A model generated the notes under the pieces. It had not been told where the DNA came from. It did no database searches and saw only the letters and a program-made list of their open reading frames with translations. A DNA stretch of 7,589 nt from Agromyces sp. (GTDB lineage Bacteria > Actinomycetota > Actinomycetes > Actinomycetales > Microbacteriaceae): positions 1 to 7,589 of the forward strand of contig JAPSJU010000090.1 in the NCBI GenBank assembly GCA_031178025.1, written 5' to 3'. Positions 6,025 through 7,589 of the stretch are shown piece after piece (the stretch's first letter is position 1; each line of letters begins with the position of its first letter). The position numbers and the translations under genes are program-made.

Positions 6025-7589
6025 ATGGGCACCCAGTTGCTCGAGCGGGAACCCGAGCTCGCCGCGCTCCGCGCCGCCGTGCGAGCGGCGACGGAGGGCC
6101 GCGGGCGGGTCGTGCTGCTCCACGGGGAGGCCGGGATCGGCAAGAGCACGCTCGTCGGCGCGCTGCGCGCGGACCCTCGTGCTCGCGCGCGCGTGCTCGT
6201 CGGGTCGTGCGAGGCGATGTCGACCCCGCGCACGCTCGGACCGTTGCGCGATCTCGCCCACGTCCTCGGCCCGCGGCTCGGCGACGCTCTCCGCAGCGGC
6301 GATCGCGAGGAGGTCTTCGCGTCGCTGCTCGACGAGTTCGCGGATCCCGCCGGCACGGTGCTCGTCGTCGAGGACGTGCACTGGGCCGACGAGGCCACGC
6401 TCGACGTGCTCCGGTTCCTCGCGCGCCGGATCGACGGGCTCTTCGCCACGCTCGTGCTCACCTATCGCGACGAACTCGACCGCGATCATCCCCTGAGCCG
6501 GTTGCTCGGCGATCTCGGCCACGGCGACACGGTCGACCGCATCGCCCTGCCCCACCTCTCGCCCGGCGCGGTCCGCTCGCTCACCGCCGGCAGCGGGCTC
6601 GACCCGGCGCGCGTGTTCGCGATGACGGAGGGCAACCCGTACTTCGTGAGCGAGCTCGTCGCCTCGGCCGACGAGGAGCGCGTGCCGCCGACCGTCGTCG
6701 ACGCGGTCACCGGGCGACTGCGGCGGCTCGACGCGGCCACGCAGGAGCACGTGGAGCAGCTCGCGGTCGTGCCGTCCGCGGTCGAAGCCGAGCTGCTCGC
6801 GCGGCTCGTGCCCGGTACCGGTGCGCTCAGGTCGGCGGAGGAGGGCGGACTCGTGGCGGTCAGCGCCGACGGCGTCCGGTTCCGGCACGAGCTCACCCGG
6901 CGCGCCATCGTCGACGCGTTGCCGACCTCTCGGCGCATCGAGCTCGAACGACGCGTGCTCGCGGAACTGCTCGCCTCGGGCGTCGCCGACCCCGCGCGCA
7001 TCGTGCACCATGCGCTCGCCGCCGGAGACGGCGACGTCGTGGCGGAGTGGGCGCCCCGGGCGGCGCGGGATGCGGCCGCGTCGGGGGCGCACCGGCAGGC
7101 GGCCGCGCACTTCCGGGCGGCGTGCCGGCACGCGGAGCGATTCGCACCGTCCGAGCGTGTCGAGCTGTTCGAGGGGCTCGCGGTCGAGTCGTACACCGTC
7201 GGCGCGGCGGCCGAGGCCATGGCCGCGCAGTCCGACACGGTCGCCCTCAGGCGCGAGCTCGGCGACCCGCTGCGGCTCGGTGCGAGCCTGCGGTGGCTCT
7301 CCCGCTTCCAGTGGTTCGCCGGCCGTCGAGCCGACGCCGAGGCCTCGGCGCGCGAGGCATCCGCCGTGCTCGCCGACGCCGGTGACCGGAGCCTCCACGC
7401 CATGGCGCTCAGCAACGAGTCCCAACTCGCGCTGCTCACGCACGACGTGGAGCGGGCGATGGAGCTCGCCTCGCGTGCCATCGCGATCGCGCGCGAGACC
7501 GGCGATGCCCGCGTGCTCTCGCATGCCCTCAACAACCACGGCGCTGCGCTGATGTTCGTGGCCGACGATGCGGGTCTCGGCGAACTCGT
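6025..7589 (+). CDS. AAA/STAND-type ATPase, probably a LuxR-family (LAL-like) regulator, C-terminus cut by window edge
   Basis: The reading frame from ATG 6025 runs 521 codons to the right edge without a stop. The N-terminus LLEREPELAAL is the usual lead-in to the ATPase domain of large ATP-binding LuxR-type regulators. Walker A is G34-EAGI-GKS41 (HGEAGIGKSTLV). Walker B with its following signature is at 111-122 (TVLVVEDVHWAD). LVLTYRDEL lies at about 142-150, and EGNPYFVSEL near 202-211 matches the conserved GNPFFxxE motif. Residues about 230-300 look like the winged-helix part (LRRLDAATQEHVEQL, then VRFRHELTRRAIVDAL). From about 330 on there are alpha-helical, Ala-rich repeats of TPR type. 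In this family a C-terminal LuxR helix-turn-helix usually follows at about residue 800-950, but that part is outside the window, so DNA binding is inferred. It could instead be an HTH-less AAA protein. It is separated from the cytochrome operon by 94 bp and has no evident functional tie to it. ATG 6014 and GTG 6002 are out of frame. Confidence 0.85.
   Translation, partial: MGTQLLEREPELAALRAAVRAATEGRGRVVLLHGEAGIGKSTLVGALRADPRARARVLVGSCEAMSTPRTLGPLRDLAHVLGPRLGDALRSGDREEVFASLLDEFADPAGTVLVVEDVHWADEATLDVLRFLARRIDGLFATLVLTYRDELDRDHPLSRLLGDLGHGDTVDRIALPHLSPGAVRSLTAGSGLDPARVFAMTEGNPYFVSELVASADEERVPPTVVDAVTGRLRRLDAATQEHVEQLAVVPSAVEAELLARLVPGTGALRSAEEGGLVAVSADGVRFRHELTRRAIVDALPTSRRIELERRVLAELLASGVADPARIVHHALAAGDGDVVAEWAPRAARDAAASGAHRQAAAHFRAACRHAERFAPSERVELFEGLAVESYTVGAAAEAMAAQSDTVALRRELGDPLRLGASLRWLSRFQWFAGRRADAEASAREASAVLADAGDRSLHAMALSNESQLALLTHDVERAMELASRAIAIARETGDARVLSHALNNHGAALMFVADDAGLGEL

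Noticed and set aside
4815..6461. Minus-strand open frame of 548 codons spanning the resB end, ccsB and the start of the AAA gene.
   Set aside because: It runs antisense to three well-supported genes, crosses two gene boundaries, and has low-complexity Arg/Glu/Asp/Gly composition typical of antisense frames in GC-rich DNA.
5899..7539. Minus-strand open frame of 546 codons opposite the AAA-ATPase gene.
   Set aside because: The plus-strand frame contains Walker A, Walker B and GNPYF motifs in correct order, while the antisense protein has no recognisable domain.

Overview
The window is high-GC DNA from an actinobacterium, most likely a Microbacteriaceae-type organism (Agromyces or Microbacterium-like). 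This rests on the strongly G/C-ending codons, GTG and TTG starts, frequent use of the pair GCA-TCC for Ala-Ser, and a gene order matching the cytochrome c maturation operon of other actinobacteria (in Mycobacterium tuberculosis, Rv0525 to Rv0529, from memory). The genus is an inference from style, not from a database match.

Layout. (1) Positions 1-1106, minus strand: the first 368 codons of an archaeal-type aspartyl-tRNA synthetase (aspS), cut by the left edge. (2) Positions 1107-1178: a 72-bp divergent intergenic region with -10-like boxes close to both start codons, so both flanking genes may be made as leaderless or nearly leaderless mRNAs. (3) Positions 1179-5930, plus strand: a tight five-gene operon. 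It encodes a histidine-phosphatase-superfamily protein, a TlpA/ResA-like lipoprotein thioredoxin, the membrane electron carrier CcdA, and the two System II (Ccs) cytochrome c synthase subunits, ResB and CcsB. Junctions are a 1-nt overlap, a 14-nt gap, a 17-nt overlap with a TTG start, and a 31-nt gap holding a possible internal promoter. (4) Positions 5931-6024: a short intergenic region with GC-rich hairpins followed by a promoter-like sequence. (5) Positions 6025-7589, plus strand: the first 521 codons of a large AAA/STAND-type ATPase of the kind found in LuxR-family (LAL) regulators, cut by the right edge.

How the genes work together. CcdA would carry reducing equivalents from cytoplasmic thioredoxin across the membrane to the ResA-like lipoprotein. 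That protein would reduce the CXXCH cysteines of apocytochrome c. ResB and CcsB would bring heme across the membrane and attach it to those cysteines. The leading phosphatase is a regular companion in actinobacteria, but its role is not evident from sequence. aspS and the AAA regulator look like unrelated neighbours with their own promoters.

I see no mobile element, CRISPR array, tRNA or rRNA. The window is essentially ordinary, well-packed core genome. I do not see a previously undescribed system. The points worth a second look are the repeated leaderless-promoter architecture, an unusual residue in the AspRS anticodon-binding domain, the orphan phosphatase, the TTG-start overlap of resB, and a strand-symmetric excess of GCATCC/GGATGC.
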